A stretch of 5,440 nt of DNA from an uncultured Thermomicrobiales bacterium (GTDB lineage: Bacteria > Chloroflexota > Chloroflexia > Thermomicrobiales > UBA6265), in assembly GCA_902806365.1 (NCBI GenBank), contig CADCWJ010000030.1, positions 1-5,440 on the forward strand, read 5' to 3'. The position numbers and the translations under genes were made by a program. Below are positions 5,413 to 5,440 of the stretch, in pieces (position 1 is the stretch's first letter; each line of letters opens with the position of its first letter). The notes under the pieces were generated by a model that saw nothing but the letters and a program-made list of their open reading frames with translations, ran no database searches and was not told the DNA's origin.

Positions 5413-5440
5413 ATGACGCGTGATCGCTGGATGGAGCATC
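5413..5440 (+). CDS. Possible start of a gene running off the right edge
   Basis: An ATG at 5413 opens a frame reading MTRDRWMEH to the window end. A GTG at 5420 opens another (MIAGWSI). Neither has a convincing ribosome site; only GGGCCGGG precedes the ATG. Nine codons are too few to judge coding character. The guess rests on the structured, leader-like DNA upstream. Confidence 0.15.

Larger units (their letters stand above)
4951..5440. other. 490-bp right-hand region without a confident gene
   Basis: No frame here reads like a conserved protein; the open frames are Arg/Pro/Ser-rich and lack ribosome sites. The first part holds the terminator-like hairpin, the middle (5146-5191) a palindrome with neighbouring direct repeats and an extended -10-like motif, and the last part (5247-5412) several strong hairpins that end just before a possible start codon at 5413. 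No tRNA cloverleaf, SRP RNA or familiar riboswitch core was recognised. The layout resembles a promoter plus structured 5' leader for a gene to the right. Confidence 0.4.

Noticed and set aside
1..5440. CRISPR array, insertion sequence or prophage remnant
   Set aside because: No regularly spaced repeats, transposase-like frame or terminal inverted repeats with target duplication were seen.

Overview
The window is GC-rich bacterial DNA with three convincing protein genes, one of them cut by the left edge. The style of the proteins (a very long FtsX-type permease with a duplicated core, an unlinked ECF S-component, a PucR-type regulator) resembles Chloroflexota, possibly Thermomicrobia-like. 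That assignment is inferred from general protein character only; no marker gene is present.

Layout. Positions 1-1843 (minus strand) hold the first 614 codons of an FtsX/MacB-type ABC transporter permease that runs off the left edge. Positions 1844-2286 form a gap with no confident gene, only a doubtful 81-codon ORF with a good ribosome binding site. Positions 2287-3129 (minus) encode a membrane protein that looks like the substrate-binding S-component of an energy-coupling factor (ECF) importer. Positions 3130-3456 are a divergent control region with an exact 11-bp direct repeat, a spaced TTGTG/CACAA inverted repeat, and a seven-codon mini-ORF whose stop overlaps the S-component start. Positions 3457-4950 (plus) encode a complete 497-residue PucR-family regulator. 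A GC-rich hairpin follows its stop codon. Positions 4951-5440 contain no confident gene but are rich in palindromes and hairpins, including two mutually exclusive ones. They end at a possible start codon near the right edge.

How the parts may work together. The regulator and the S-component are transcribed away from a shared 327-bp region containing paired repeats. The simplest reading is a local regulator controlling uptake of a small molecule (vitamin, nucleobase or similar) and perhaps its own gene. The S-component has no EcfA ATPases or EcfT beside it, so it would have to share an energising module encoded elsewhere. The FtsX-type permease is on the same strand as the S-component but separated by more than 440 bp, and is probably an independent unit whose ATPase lies outside the window. 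Nothing here clearly amounts to a new biological system. The most unusual signals are the mini-ORF overlap at the S-component start and the structured segment at 5247-5412.
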